Assembly: GCA_963575745.1 (NCBI GenBank)
Contig: CAUYUJ010018623.1
Location: 112,001 to 176,000 of the forward strand
Reading direction: 5' to 3'
Source: Prorocentrum cordatum
Lineage: Eukaryota > Sar > Dinophyceae > Prorocentrales > Prorocentraceae
Length of the DNA: 64,000 nt
A model generated the notes under the pieces. The model ran no database searches. It worked only from the letters and a program-made list of their open reading frames with translations, and had not been told where the DNA came from. This document shows positions 29,838-40,186 of the stretch, in pieces. The stretch's first letter is position 1. Each line of letters begins with the position of its first letter. The translations under genes were made by a program, and so were the position numbers.

Positions 29838-31470
29838 GAGATCCCCCCCTGCGCTGGCCCTATAGTCCCGGAAGAGTGCCACGCCTGCTAAGCTTTGCGA
29901 CAGTGTCGTGGGTGGCGGCCGCGCTCAGAGACCCCCTGTGGTGTCGAGAAAGTTCCGCGCCTACTAGGCTTCGCGCCGGTGTCGTGGATAGCGACCGAGC
30001 TGAGAGACCACCCCCTGCGCACCCCCTGCGGTGTCGAGAAAGTGCCACGCTTGCTAGGTTTGCGCCAGTGTCGTGGATAGCGGCCGAGCTGAGAGACCAC
30101 CCCCTGCGCACCCCGTGTGGTGTCGAGAAAGTGCCACGCCTGCTCGGCACCCCCTGTGGTGTCGAGAAAGTGCCACGCCTGCTAGGCTTTGCGCCAGTGT
30201 CGTGGATAGCGGCCGAGCTGAGAGACCACCCCCTGCCCACCCCCTTTGGCGTCGAGAAAGTGCCGCGCCTGCTAGCCTTTGCGTGCGCCAGTGTCGTGGA
30301 TAGCGGCCGAGCTGAGAGACCACCCCCTGCGCACCCCCTGTGGTGTCGAGAAAGTGCCACGCTTGCTAGATTTTGCGACAGTGTCGTGGATAGCGACCGA
30401 GCTGAGAGACCACCGCCTGCGCACCCCCTGTGGTGTCGAGAAAGTGCCACCCTTGCTAGGCTTTGCGCCAGTGTCGTGGATAGCGGCCGAGCTGAGAGAC
30501 CCCCCCCTCCGCACCCCGTGTGGTGTCGAGAAAGTGCCACGCCTGCTAGCCTTTGCGCCGGTGTCGTGGATAGCGACCGAGCTGAGAGACCACCCCCTGC
30601 GCACCCCCTGTGGTGTCGAGAAAGTGCCACGCTTGCTGCGCCAGTGTCGTGGATAGCGGCCGAGCTGAGAGACCACCCCCTGCGCACCCCGTGTGGTGTC
30701 GAGAAAGTGCCACGCCTGCTCGGCACCCCCTGTGGTGTCGAGAAAGTGCCACGCCTGCTAGGCTTTGCGCCAGTGTCGTGGATAGCGGCCGAGCTGAGAG
30801 ACCACCCCCTGCCCACCCCCTTTGGTGTCGAGAAAGTGCCGACTGCTAGCCTTTGCGTGCGCCAGTGTCGTGGATAGCGGCCGAGCTGAGAGACCACCCC
30901 CTGCGCACCCCCTGTGGTGTCGAGAAAGTGCCACGCTTGCTAGATTTGCGACAGTGTCGTGGATAGCGACCGAGCTGAGAGACCACCCCTGCGCACCCCC
31001 TGTGGTGTCGAGAAAGTGCCACCCTTGCTAGGCTTTGCGCCAGTGTCGTGGATAGCGGCCGAGCTGAGAGACCCCCCCTCCGCACCCCGTGTGGTGTCGA
31101 GAAAGTGCCACGCCTGCTAGCCTTTGCGCCAGTGTCGTGGATAGCGGCCGAGCTGAGAGACCACCCCCTGCGCACCCCCTGTGGTGTCGAGAAAGTGCCA
31201 CGTCTGCTAGGCTTTGCGCCAGTGTCGTGGATAGCGGCCGAGCTGAGAGACCACCCCCTGCCCACTCCTTTTGGTGTCGAGAAAGTGCCACGCCTGCTAG
31301 GCTTTGCGCCAGTGTCGTGGATAGGGACCGCGGTGAGAGACCACCCCCTGCTGCGCACCCCCTGTGGTGTCGAGAGAGTGCCACGCCTGCTAGGCTTTGC
31401 GCCGGTGTCGTGGATAGCGGCCGAGCTGAGAGACCACCCCCTGCGCACCCCCTGTGGTGTCGAGAAAGTG
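29838..31470 (+). repeat. 90-bp tandem array, copy 1
   Basis: About 18 copies of a 90-base unit contain CCACGCCTGCTAGGCTTTGC, GCCAGTGTCGTGGATAGCGG, CCGAGCTGAGAGACCACCCC and GGTGTCGAGAAAGTG. Because 90 is divisible by three, 30-residue periodic ORFs appear in several frames on both strands, but frequent indels and shortened units break all of them, so coding is unlikely. The left edge (29838-29950) is the most divergent. Confidence 0.96.
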
Positions 31471-31617
31471 CCACGAGCTGTGCTGCGCTGTGCTGAGCTG
31501 AGCCGTGCTGGGCTGTGCTGAGCTGTGCTGAGCTGAGCCGAGCTGTGCTGTGCTGAGCTGAGCTGAGCTGTGCTGTGCTGTGCTGAGCTGAGTTGAGCTG
31601 AGCTGAGCAGTGCTGTG
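31471..31617 (+). repeat. GCTGA/GCTGT pentamer block, copy 1
   Basis: Pentamers GCTGA, GCTGT, GCCGA and GCTGG repeat head to tail directly after the 90-bp array. The first ~100 bases are almost identical to the block at 35785-35890. Confidence 0.93.
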
Positions 31618-31772
31618 ACGAGGGGGGGGGGGGGGGGGAGTGAAGTGCGCGTGTGTGTGTGTGTGTGTGTGAGTGAGAGGAGGAAGAAAGAGAGAGGAGG
31701 GGAGGTGCGAGGAGACGCGGGTGCGGCGCGGCAGGGAAGAAAACCAGCACCCCACGAAGCATGTGGGGAACT
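31618..31772. other. Linker with G17, (GT)n and GA-rich sequence, copy 1
   Basis: It contains 17 G at 31622-31638, a (GT)n run at about 31650-31671 and an AG-rich stretch, then GCGGCGCGGCAGGGAAGAAA and ACCAGCACCCCACGAAGCAT. The last part recurs at 35920-35974; the homopolymer and GT run do not. Confidence 0.8.
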
Positions 31773-31774
31773 AC

Positions 31775-33911
31775 GAGACCCTAGGAAAACTAAACAGGAC
31801 CCTAACAAAACTTAACGAGACCCTCGGAAAGTAAACAGGACCCTGCCAAAACTAAACGAGACCATCGGGAACTAGACAGGACCCTAGCAAAACTAAACGA
31901 GACCCTAGGAAATTTCAACAGGACCCCACCAAAACTAAACGAGACCTTAGGACAACTAAACATGACCCTAGCCAAACTAAACGAGACCCTAGGAAAACTA
32001 AACAGGACCCTAGCAAAACTAAACGAGACCGTAGGACAACTAAACAGGACCCTAGCAAAACTAAACGAGACCCTAGGACAACTAAACAGGACCCTAGCAA
32101 AACGAAGCGAGACCTTAGGACATCTAAACAGGATCCTACCAAAACTAAACGAGACCCTAGGCAAGTTTAACAGGACCCTAGCAAAACTAAGCGAGACCCT
32201 AGGACAGTTAAACATGACCCTACCAAAACTAAACGAGACCCTTAAAATAATAATAATAATAATTATAAAGGACCCTAGCACAACTGAACGAGACCCTGGG
32301 CAAACTAAACAGGACCCTCGCAAAACTAAACGAGACCCCAGGACAATTAAAAAGGATCCTAGCACAAGTAAACGAGACCCTAGGACAACTAAACAGGACC
32401 CTAGCAAAACGAAACGAGACCCTAGGACAACTAAACAGGACCCTACCAAAACTAAACGAGACCATAGGAAAACTAAACATGACCATAGAAAAACTAAACG
32501 AGACCCTAGGAAAACTAAGCAGGACCCCGCCAAAACTAAACGAGGCAGTAGGAAAACTAAACAGGACCATGCCGAAACTAAACGGGACCCTAGGCAAACT
32601 ATGCAAGACCCGAACAAAACTAAGCGAGACCGTAGGAAAACTAAACCGGACCATACCAAATTTAAACGATACCCTAGGAAAGCTAAAGAGGACCTTAGCA
32701 AAACTAAACGAGACCCTAGGACAACTCAATAGGACCCGAGCAAAACTAAACGAGGCCCGCGGAAAACTAGAAACATGACCCTACCGAAACTAAGCGAGGC
32801 CATAGGAAAACTGAACAGGACTCTACCAGAACTAAACGAGACCATCGGAAAACTCAACAGGACCTTACCAAAACTAAACGAGATCCTAGGACAACTAAAC
32901 AGGACCCTGCCAAATTATAAACGAGACCCTAGGACAACTAAGCAGGACCCTACAAAATTGAACGAGACCCTAGGACAACTAAACATGACCCTAGCCAAAC
33001 TAAACGAGACCCTAGGAAAACTCAACAGGACCCTACCAAAATTAAACGAGGCCCTCGGAACACTAAACAGGATCCTCGCAAAACTAAACGAGACCCTAGG
33101 ACAACTAAACAGGACCCTACCAAAACTACACAAGACCCTAGGACAACTAAACAGGACCCTGGCGCAACTCAACGAGACCCTAGGCAAACTACACAGGACC
33201 CTGCCAAAACTAACGAGACCCTAGGACAATTAAGCAAGACCCTACCAAAACTAAACGAGACCTTAGCGGAAACGAAAGCAAGCAGGACCCTGCTAACACT
33301 AAGCGAGACCCTAGAAAAAAAACTTAAACAGGACCCTCGCAACACTAAGCGAGGCCATAGGAACACTAAACAGGGCCCTCGCAAAACTGAGCGAGACCCT
33401 CGGAAATTCAAACAGGACCCTAGCAACACTAAACGAGACCCTAGGGCAACTAAACAGGACCCTGCGAACACTAAACGAGACCCTATGACAACTAAACAGA
33501 ACAATGCCAACACTAAACGAGACCTTGGGAAAACTAAGCAGGACCCCACCAACACTAAACGATACCATAGGAAAGCTAAACATGACCCTAACAAAACTAA
33601 ACGAGACCCTAGGACAACTACATAGGGCCCTACCATAACTAAACGAGACCCCAGGACAACTAAACAGGACCTTCGCAAAACTAGACGAGACCCTAGGACA
33701 AACTAAACAGGACCCTGCCAAAACTAAACGAGACCATAGGACAATTAAACAGGACCCTTCCAAACTTAAACGAGACCATAGGAACACTAAACAGGACCCT
33801 AGCACAACTAAACGAGACCCCAGGAAAACTAACCAGGACCCTATGAAAACTAAACGAGGCCCTAGGACAATTAAAAAGGACCCTAGCAAAACTAAACGAG
33901 ACCATAGGAAA
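31775..33911 (+). repeat. 21/42-bp satellite, plus orientation
   Basis: The same 42-base unit repeats here, with an (AAT)n insertion at about 32244-32268, and passes directly into the second 185-bp module. Confidence 0.94.
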
Positions 33912-34097
33912 ATTACGCTACCGAGGAACTCCACATACTTAATTTAATATTATGTGCTTGCTTAAAGTTATCATATATGCGCAATTCTGCGTTCTCAGCC
34001 CTCGTCGCGAATGTTCCCCTCTGTGTCATCCAACGCCATATTGCTTGAACCTCCTTCCTCTTCCCAGCCTTCTATCCTCCATCGAGGACAGATTCGA
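33912..34097 (+). repeat. 185-bp module, copy 2 (unoccupied junction)
   Basis: It matches 16389-16578 from ATTACGCTACCGAGGAAC to CATCGAGGACAGATTCGA. Here it is followed at once by the 90-bp array (GCCAGCCAGCGGCCGCGG), whereas in copy 1 the Helitron segment intervenes. Confidence 0.9.
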
Positions 34098-35785
34098 GCC
34101 AGCCAGCGGCCGCGGTGAGGGACCACACCCTGCGCACCCTCTGTGGTGTCGAGAAAGTGCCACGGCTGCAAAGCGTTGCGCCAGTGTCGTGGATAGCGGC
34201 CGAGCTGAGAAACCACCCCCTGCCCACCCCCTTTGGTGTCGAGAAGGTGCCACGCCTGCTAGCCTTTGCGCCAGTGTCGTGGATGGCGGCCGGGCTGGGA
34301 GACCACCCCCTGCGCACCCCCTGCGGTGTCGCGAAAGTGCCACGCCTGCTAGGTTTTGCGACAGTGTCGTGGATAGCGGCCGAGCTGAGAGACCACCCCC
34401 TGCGCACCCCCTGTGGTGTCGAGAAAGTGCCACGCCTGCTAGGCTTTGCGCCAGTGTCGTGGATAGCGGCCGAGCTGAGAGACCACCCCCTGCGCACCCC
34501 CTGTGGTGTCGAGAAAGTGCCACGCCTGCTAGGTTTGCGCCAGTGTCGTGGATAGCGGCCGAGCTGAGAGACCACCCCCTGCGCACCCCCTGTGGTGTCG
34601 AGAAAGTGCCACGCCTGCTAGGCTTTGCGCCAGTGTCGTGGATAGCGGCCGAGCTGAGAGACCACCCCCTGCGCACCCCCTGTGGTGTCGAGAAAGTGCC
34701 ACGCCTGCTAGCTTTGCGCCAGTGTCGTGGATAGCGGCCGAGCTGAGAGACCACCCCCTGCGCACCCCCTGTGGTGTCGAGAAAGTGCCACGCCTGCAAA
34801 GCGTTTGCGCCAGTGTCGTGGATAGCGGCCGAGCTGAGAGACACCCCCCTGCGCACCCCGTGGTGTCGAGAAAGTGCCACGCCTGCTAGGCTTTGCGCCA
34901 GTGTCGTGGATAGCGGCCGAATTGAGAGACCACCCCCTGCGCACCCCCTGTGGTGTCGAGAAATTGCCACGCCTACTAGGCTTTGCGACAGTGTCGTGGA
35001 TAGCGGCCGAGCTGAGAGACCACCCCCTGCGCACCCCGTGTGGTGTCGAGAAAGTGCCACGCCTGCTAGGCTTGCGCGGCAGTGTCGTGGATAGCGGCCG
35101 AGCTGAGAGACCACCCCCTGCGCACCCCCTGTGGTGTCGAGAAAGTGCCACGCCTGCTAGCTTTGCGCCAGTGTCGTGGATAGCGGCCGAGCTGAGAGAC
35201 CACCCCCTGCGCACCCCCTGTGGTGTCGAGAAAGTGCCACGCTGCTTTTGCGCCAGTGTCGTGGATAGCGGCCGAGCTGAGAGACCACCCCCTGCCCACC
35301 CCCTTGTCGTGTGTGCGGTGTCGAGAAAGTGCCACGCCTGCTAGGCTTTGCGCCAGTGTCGTGGATGGCGGCCGAGCTGAGAGACAACCCCCTGCGCACC
35401 CCCTGTGGTGTCGAGAAAGTGCCACGCCTGCTAGGCTTTGCGCCAGTGTCGTGGACAGGGACCGCGGTGAGATACCACCCCCTGCGCACCCCCTGTGGTG
35501 TCGAGAAAGTGCCACGCCTGCTAGACTTTGCGACAGTGTCGTGGGTAGCGGCCGAGCTGAGAGGCAACCCCTTGCCCGCCCCTTTTGGCGTCGAGAGAGT
35601 GCCACGCCTGCTGGGCTTTGCACCAGTGTCGTGGATAGCGGCCGAGCTGAGAGACCACACCCTGCCCACCCCCTTTGGTGCCGAGAGAGTGCCACGCCTG
35701 CCAGGCTTTGCGCCAGTGTCGTGGATAGCGGCCGAGCTGAGAGACCAACCCTTGCGCACCCCCTGTGGTGTCGAGAAAGTGCCAC
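34098..35785 (+). repeat. 90-bp tandem array, copy 2
   Basis: About 18-19 copies of the 90-base unit described for 29838-31470 repeat here, on the same strand, with scattered short deletions and one small insertion near 35307-35318. Confidence 0.96.
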
Positions 35786-35897
35786 GAGCTGTGCTGTGCT
35801 GTGCTGAGCTGAGCCGTGCTGGGCTGTGCTGAGCTGTGCTGAGCTGAGCCGAGCTGTGCTGTGCTGAGCTGAGCTGAGCTGGGCTGTTCTGTGCTGA
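35785..35897 (+). repeat. GCTGA/GCTGT pentamer block, copy 2
   Basis: It is nearly identical to the first ~100 bases of the block at 31471 and follows the second 90-bp array in the same way. Confidence 0.92.
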
Positions 35898-35974
35898 GGA
35901 GGGGAGGCGTGAGGTGAGGTGAGACGCGGGCGCGGCGCGGCAGGGAAGAAAACCAGCACCCCACGAAACATGTG
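35898..35974. other. Linker, copy 2
   Basis: It holds GAGGGGAGGCGTGAGG, then GGCGCGGCAGGGAAGAAAAC and CAGCACCCCACGAAACATGT, matching the end of the linker at 31700-31772 but lacking the G17 and GT runs. Confidence 0.8.
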
Positions 35975-36992
35975 GGGATCTAAACATGACCCTACCAAAA
36001 CTAAACGAGACCCTAGGCAAACGAAACAGGACCCTGTCAAAACTAAACGAGACCCTAGGCAAACTCAACAGGGCCCTAGCGGAACGAAGCGAGACTTTAG
36101 GATAACTAAACAGGACCCTACCAAATTTAGCGAGGCCCACGGAAAACTAGACATGGCCCTACCAAAACTAAACGAGGCCATAGGAAGACTAAACAGGGCC
36201 CTAGCAAAACAAAACGAGACCATATGACAACAACACGGGACCCTACCACGACTAAGCGAGACCTTCGGACAACTAAACAGGACCCTACCAAAACTAAACG
36301 ATACCCTAGGACAACTAAACAGGACCCTACCAAAACTAAGCGAGACCCTAGGACAACTAAACAGGACCATACCAAAACTAAACGAGACCCTGGGACAACT
36401 AAACAGGACCGTAGAACAATGAAACGAGACCCTGGGCAAACTAAACAGGACCCTACCAACACTAAACGAGACCCCAGGACAACTAAGCAGGACCCTACCA
36501 GAATTGAACGAAACCTTAGGAGAAAAACAAACTAAACAGGACCCTACCAAAACTAAACGAGACCCTAGGACAACTACACAGGACCCTCGCAAAACTGAAC
36601 GAGACCCTAGGAAAAATAAACAGGACCCTACCAAAACTAACGAGACCCTAGGACAACTAAACAGGACCCTACCAAAACTAAACGAGACCCTAGGAACACT
36701 AAACAGGACCTGACCAAAACTAAACGAGACCCTAGGACAACTAAACAGGACCCTCGCAAAACTGAGCGAGACCCTCGGACAACTAACAGGACCCTACCAA
36801 AACTAAAGGAGACCCACGGACAACTAAACAGGACCCCACCAAAACTAAACGACGAGACCCTAGGAAAACTAAACAGGACCCTAGCTAAACGAAACGAGAC
36901 CCTAGGACAATTAAACAGGACTCTACCAAAACTAAACGAGACCATAGGAACACTAGACCCTACGAAAACGAATAAAAAGACCTTAGGAACAA
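35975..36992 (+). repeat. 21/42-bp satellite, plus orientation, right-hand array
   Basis: The same unit repeats here; it is the last plus-oriented array before the second strand switch. Confidence 0.94.
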
Positions 36993-37300
36993 CAAAATAA
37001 ACAATAGTGTATTTTCGTAGTTTTCTCCAGGGTCTTGTTTAGTTTTCCGACGGTATTGTCTAGATTACCTACGGTATTGTCCTCTAGGGTCGCGTTGAGG
37101 CTTCACTGGGGTATTCTTCAGTTTTCGTAGTGTCGCGTTTAGTTTCCCCTATGGTCGTCTTTAGCTTTCCTAGGGTCGTGTTTAGTTTTCCTCGGGTCGT
37201 TTTAGTTTTCGCCAGGGTCGCGTTCCGTTTTCTCCTTGTCGCGTTTAGTTTTCTCCCCCTTTATTGTGTTTAGTTTTCTCCAGGGTCGCGTTTAGTTTTC
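36993..37300 (-). repeat. 21/42-bp satellite, minus orientation, degenerate
   Basis: After an AT-rich junction (AAACAATAGTGTATTTTCG) the units run in the opposite sense (GGTCGCGTTTAGTTTTCTCC). They are divergent, as in the array at 7110-7478. Confidence 0.8.
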
Positions 37301-37413
37301 TCACGTGGGGTTGAAGTCCCCACTTGTTTCCGTAGCGCTTCGTGGCTCGAGGTCGTTTGGAGCCATTCTTATCGCAAGTTATCCATTTTGCTTGTCTCGC
37401 CGTTCGCCGCAGA

Positions 37414-38058
37414 ATGTCACTGGTTCGCGAACTCGCTGACGGGCAGCTCTCGGTGAAAGGGCCAATCATCACCATCAATTTGCGGAGGCTCCCCGCTGGG
37501 CATTGCCGCGGCAAGGAGCTGCTGGTGCAGGTTCCGGTCAAGATCAACTTGCGTGCCAGGTCAGCCGAGGCCCCAGAAGGTCCGCCAGAGGTTCCTGAAG
37601 GTGATGGCCAGCGCGCCAAAGCGCTGAAGGCCCAGCCTGAGACTGAAGCGGCTTCACTGCCTCTGGCGCGCACGCTCTCTCCACGGATGGCGAGCGCGGT
37701 GGTGCCGCCGCCGACTCGCGACCCGCTGGAGACGCCGACGCCGTCGTCTCTGATCAGATCGCCGACGCTGGAGACGCCGGCGCCGAGGGCGGACGAGAAC
37801 GACGCTGAGCTGGCTAGCAGCAGCAGTCGTGCTCATTCTGGCCCAAGGGAGGGCGTTCCGAGCGCAGGCTCTGCAATTCACGAGAACCTGCTGCCTTTGG
37901 GGGCAATCATGGTAAAGGATTCCCCCACGCATGAGACGGCTGCCGTTGGCGCTCGCTCGTCGCGCGGCCTAGTCGCAGCGGCCTACGATGGCCCCCCGAC
38001 GATGCCTCCCGACGATTCGCAGCAGCTCTACGACAGCAATGGCAACTTCATCGGATAA
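37414..38058 (+). CDS. Unknown protein with Pro/Ala/Ser-rich C-terminus
   Basis: The ATG at 37414 (MSLVRELADGQLSVKGPIIT) is preferred; the frame is open upstream to 37342 without protein character. The first ~70 residues look globular, with INLRRLPAGHCRGKELLVQV and PVKINLR. The remainder is low complexity, rich in Pro, Ala, Ser and Glu, and ends QQLYDSNGNFIG. A motif copy at about 37660 is read LPLA here, not AASGA, an exception among the better ORFs, so the frame in that part is less certain. The gene lies at the far side of the satellite domain in the same orientation as genes A and B. Confidence 0.45.
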   Translation: MSLVRELADGQLSVKGPIITINLRRLPAGHCRGKELLVQVPVKINLRARSAEAPEGPPEVPEGDGQRAKALKAQPETEAASLPLARTLSPRMASAVVPPPTRDPLETPTPSSLIRSPTLETPAPRADENDAELASSSSRAHSGPREGVPSAGSAIHENLLPLGAIMVKDSPTHETAAVGARSSRGLVAAAYDGPPTMPPDDSQQLYDSNGNFIG

Positions 38059-38344
38059 AGTTGTTCGAGCGCGCTCCGCTGCCACTGGCGCGCCGCTGCC
38101 TCTGGCGCGCCAAATTTTGAAGCCGAGGGTGGTTGGCCTCATCCCTTATCAAGTCGATGAGGGGGGGTTATTCAGAGGCCTTGAGTGTGAGATGATGTTG
38201 TTCACATTCTGCGTAGTCAGCTCCGTTGCTACTCTCCGCGCAGGGCATGGTCGGCGCATGCTCGACGCGCGAACCTGTCGCCGCAGATTGGCCACGGTAA
38301 AAAAAGAAGAGCTTTCGAAGGCTCTTGCGTCCCTGGTCGTGCTT

Positions 38345-38465
38345 ACTTCTTCCTATGGTCGTGTTTAGGTTTTCTGTAGTTTAGTTTTTCCATGGTCGCG
38401 TTTAGTTTCCTCCTGGTCGTGTTTAGTTTTTCCCCCCCCCCAGGTCGTGCCTGATCTTTCCGCGG
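38345..38465 (-). repeat. 21/42-bp satellite remnant, minus orientation
   Basis: A few units of GGTCGTGTTTAGTTTTTCC type with a C10 run at about 38435 lie between two motif-bearing ORFs. Upstream, 38059-38344 has two motif copies and no convincing gene. Confidence 0.75.
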
Positions 38466-38608
38466 TCGGATTTTGTTTTTGCGTCGCATGTCGGCTCGAA
38501 CCCGCTGATGCTCAGCGTTCCTCGCTTCGCCACTAGCGCACTCGCTTCGCCTTATTCCGCCGCGCGCGAAGCCGCTGCCTCTGGCGCGTCGCGCGCTGCG
38601 CGGTCCCC

Positions 38609-39250
38609 ATGGCGGCGCCATGGCCGAACTTCGAGGCCTCGCGCGTCGAGGCGGTCGAAGCGTACCTGCTGGAGCAACGCGTCAGCGACAAGAAGATCAG
38701 CTGGCGCACCGTGCTGAATAACCATGCCTCGACGCGCCCTAAAGAGCACGGAGGCGCTTTGGTCCGAGCCGCCACCAATTGCAAGGTATTCGCTGCCTCT
38801 GGCGCGGGCTGGCGGTGCACCCTGACTTTGCCGAACAGCTTTGCGCCGGGAGATGGCCGTCGGCTCGTTGCGATCGGGGAAAGCGAGACGAAAAACTAAG
38901 CGTCGGAACTCGCTTGCCTCCGAGCCGTCGCTTCGCTCGTCATCGAAAACCCAGGCCAGGTTGTGTTCCGACCGGTGCACTGGAAGGTGACGCCCGACGT
39001 GCTCGTGGCCAATCTGCCCGGCGTCGCCGCCGACCCTGCCTCTGGCGGGCACGCGCTGCCAGTGCGCACCCCTGCGCGCCTCCAGGGCGCGGGCTCGGAG
39101 GCTGACGCGCATGACGCTGACGCGCGCTTGGTTGAACTCGTGGAGGACATTCCCAAAACGCACGGCGGCGAGTTCGATCCGTCGCGGATTTCCCGGAAGA
39201 AGGTGCGTTGGCGCGACGAGCGCCCGTGGGGCACATTCAGTAAGCTTTAA
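38609..39250 (+). pseudogene. Unknown ORF interrupted by one in-frame TAA
   Basis: The ATG at 38609 opens MAAPWPNFEASRVEAVEAYL, runs through a motif read FAASGAGW at 38792 and LTLPNSFAPGDGRRLVAIGE, and reaches TAA at 38897-38899. The same frame continues with good protein character, SLVIENPGQVVFRPVHWKVT and PDVLVANLPGVAADPASGG. It goes on to DARLVELVEDIPKTHGGEFD and stops at 39248-39250. The family is not recognised. The total length, 214 codons, is close to that of gene B copy 1, and the phrase THGGEF weakly recalls KHDGEV/KHGGEA of gene B, which I treat as suggestive only. Confidence 0.4.
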
Positions 39251-39627
39251 TGCCTGGGGGGCTGAAGGGCTTCCTCGACAAACGCTCCGATAAATTCGCC
39301 CGGCGCGCGCACGCAGGCAACAAAGGCGTGCTCATCACATGGGCGAACTGGGCGGCGCAGGAGGGGCGCGTCCCGCCACCATGGGAGCGCCCCGCCACGG
39401 GCGAAGTCGCGCTGCCTCTGGCGTGCCCCGCAATAGCGACAGCGCCCCAACAGGGAGTGGCCTCAGGAAGCGGCCTGAAGCGGCCTGGGGGCGCCCCGCC
39501 AACTCGCCGCCCTCAGGAAGCGGCCTCGGGAAGCGGCCAGAATGCACTGCCCCTGGCGTCGCCCGACAATTCACCGCCCTCAGGAAGCGGCCAGGATCAG
39601 AGCAACCCTTGGGAAGACCCTGCCTAG
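39250..39627 (+). CDS. Small ORF, basic start and Ser-Gly/Pro-rich tail, unknown
   Basis: The ORF encodes 125 residues. Its ATG overlaps the preceding stop as TAATG. The N-terminus reads GGLKGFLDKRSDKFARRAHA and GVLITWANWAAQEG; the C-terminal half is built on repeated AGGAAGCGGCC-type units giving GSG-rich sequence. It may be the downstream part of the ORF at 38609-39250 after a frame change rather than a separate gene. Confidence 0.35.
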   Translation: MPGGLKGFLDKRSDKFARRAHAGNKGVLITWANWAAQEGRVPPPWERPATGEVALPLACPAIATAPQQGVASGSGLKRPGGAPPTRRPQEAASGSGQNALPLASPDNSPPSGSGQDQSNPWEDPA

Positions 39628-39817
39628 GCCTCTGGCGTGGCCGAGTCGCTGCCTCTGGCGTGCCGCTGCCTCTGGCGCGTCTTCTGAGGCCAACGCGGCG
39701 TCGCGGCAGCCGTTGCCTTGCCTAGGCCTCTGGCGTGGCCGAGTCACTGCCTCTGGCGTGCCGCTGCCTCTGGCGCGTCTTATGAGGCCAACGCGGCGTC
39801 GCGGCAGCTGTTGCGAG
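39622..39817 (+). repeat. 98-bp tandem duplication carrying motif copies
   Basis: Two adjacent 98-base units start at 39622 and 39720. Each holds GCCTAGGCCTCTGGCGTGGC, two more CTGCCTCTGGCG motifs and GAGGCCAACGCGGCGTCGCG. They differ at only a few positions, so the duplication is recent. Confidence 0.9.
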
Positions 39818-39825
39818 CGGAAAAA

Positions 39826-40186
39826 CTCGTCGTCGCCATCACCACCATCGTAGTCGCCATCATGACCACCGACATCATCAGCAAAATCAGCGACGTCATG
39901 ACCACCGACATCCTGACCATCGTCATCATGACCACCGTCATCATGACCACCGGCATCACGACCATTGTCATCATGACCACCGACATCCCATGGCATCATC
40001 AGCGCCAACGTCATCATCATCATCATCATCATCCCCATCATCGCAATCATCATCATCCGTAGCCAGGGGAGCAATGCCCTCGCAGAGCAAGGCAAGACAC
40101 GCGTACAAATAGCGGAGCAGGCCCAGCAGAAGGCGCGGAAGAAACCATCATCATCATTATCATCACCATTACCATCACCACGCCAA
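39826..40186. repeat. CATCAT/ACC trinucleotide-rich stretch
   Basis: Repeats of ATCATGACCACC type fill 39826-40060, and a further ATC run lies at about 40145-40186. The remainder up to 41096 contains a G17 run at 41009-41025 and no convincing gene. Confidence 0.8.

Larger units (their letters stand above)
37660..39776 (+). repeat. Cluster 2 of the GCTGCCTCTGGCGC motif
   Basis: Exact copies start at 38095, 38574, 38792, 39665 and 39763. Variants lie near 37660, 38079, 39036, 39410, 39548, 39648 and 39746. All are on the + strand. I see none between 8.7 and 37.6 kb, or beyond 39.8 kb. Confidence 0.85.

Noticed and set aside
29606-31521. Long periodic ORFs with 30-residue repeats in the 90-bp arrays
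   Set aside because: The 90-bp unit is a multiple of three and open on both strands. Shortened units disrupt every frame, which fits satellite DNA and not a repeat protein.
39247-39252. TAATG stop-start overlap as a sign of bacterial-type translational coupling
   Set aside because: The surroundings are clearly eukaryotic and the second ORF may just be a frame continuation, so the overlap is probably accidental.
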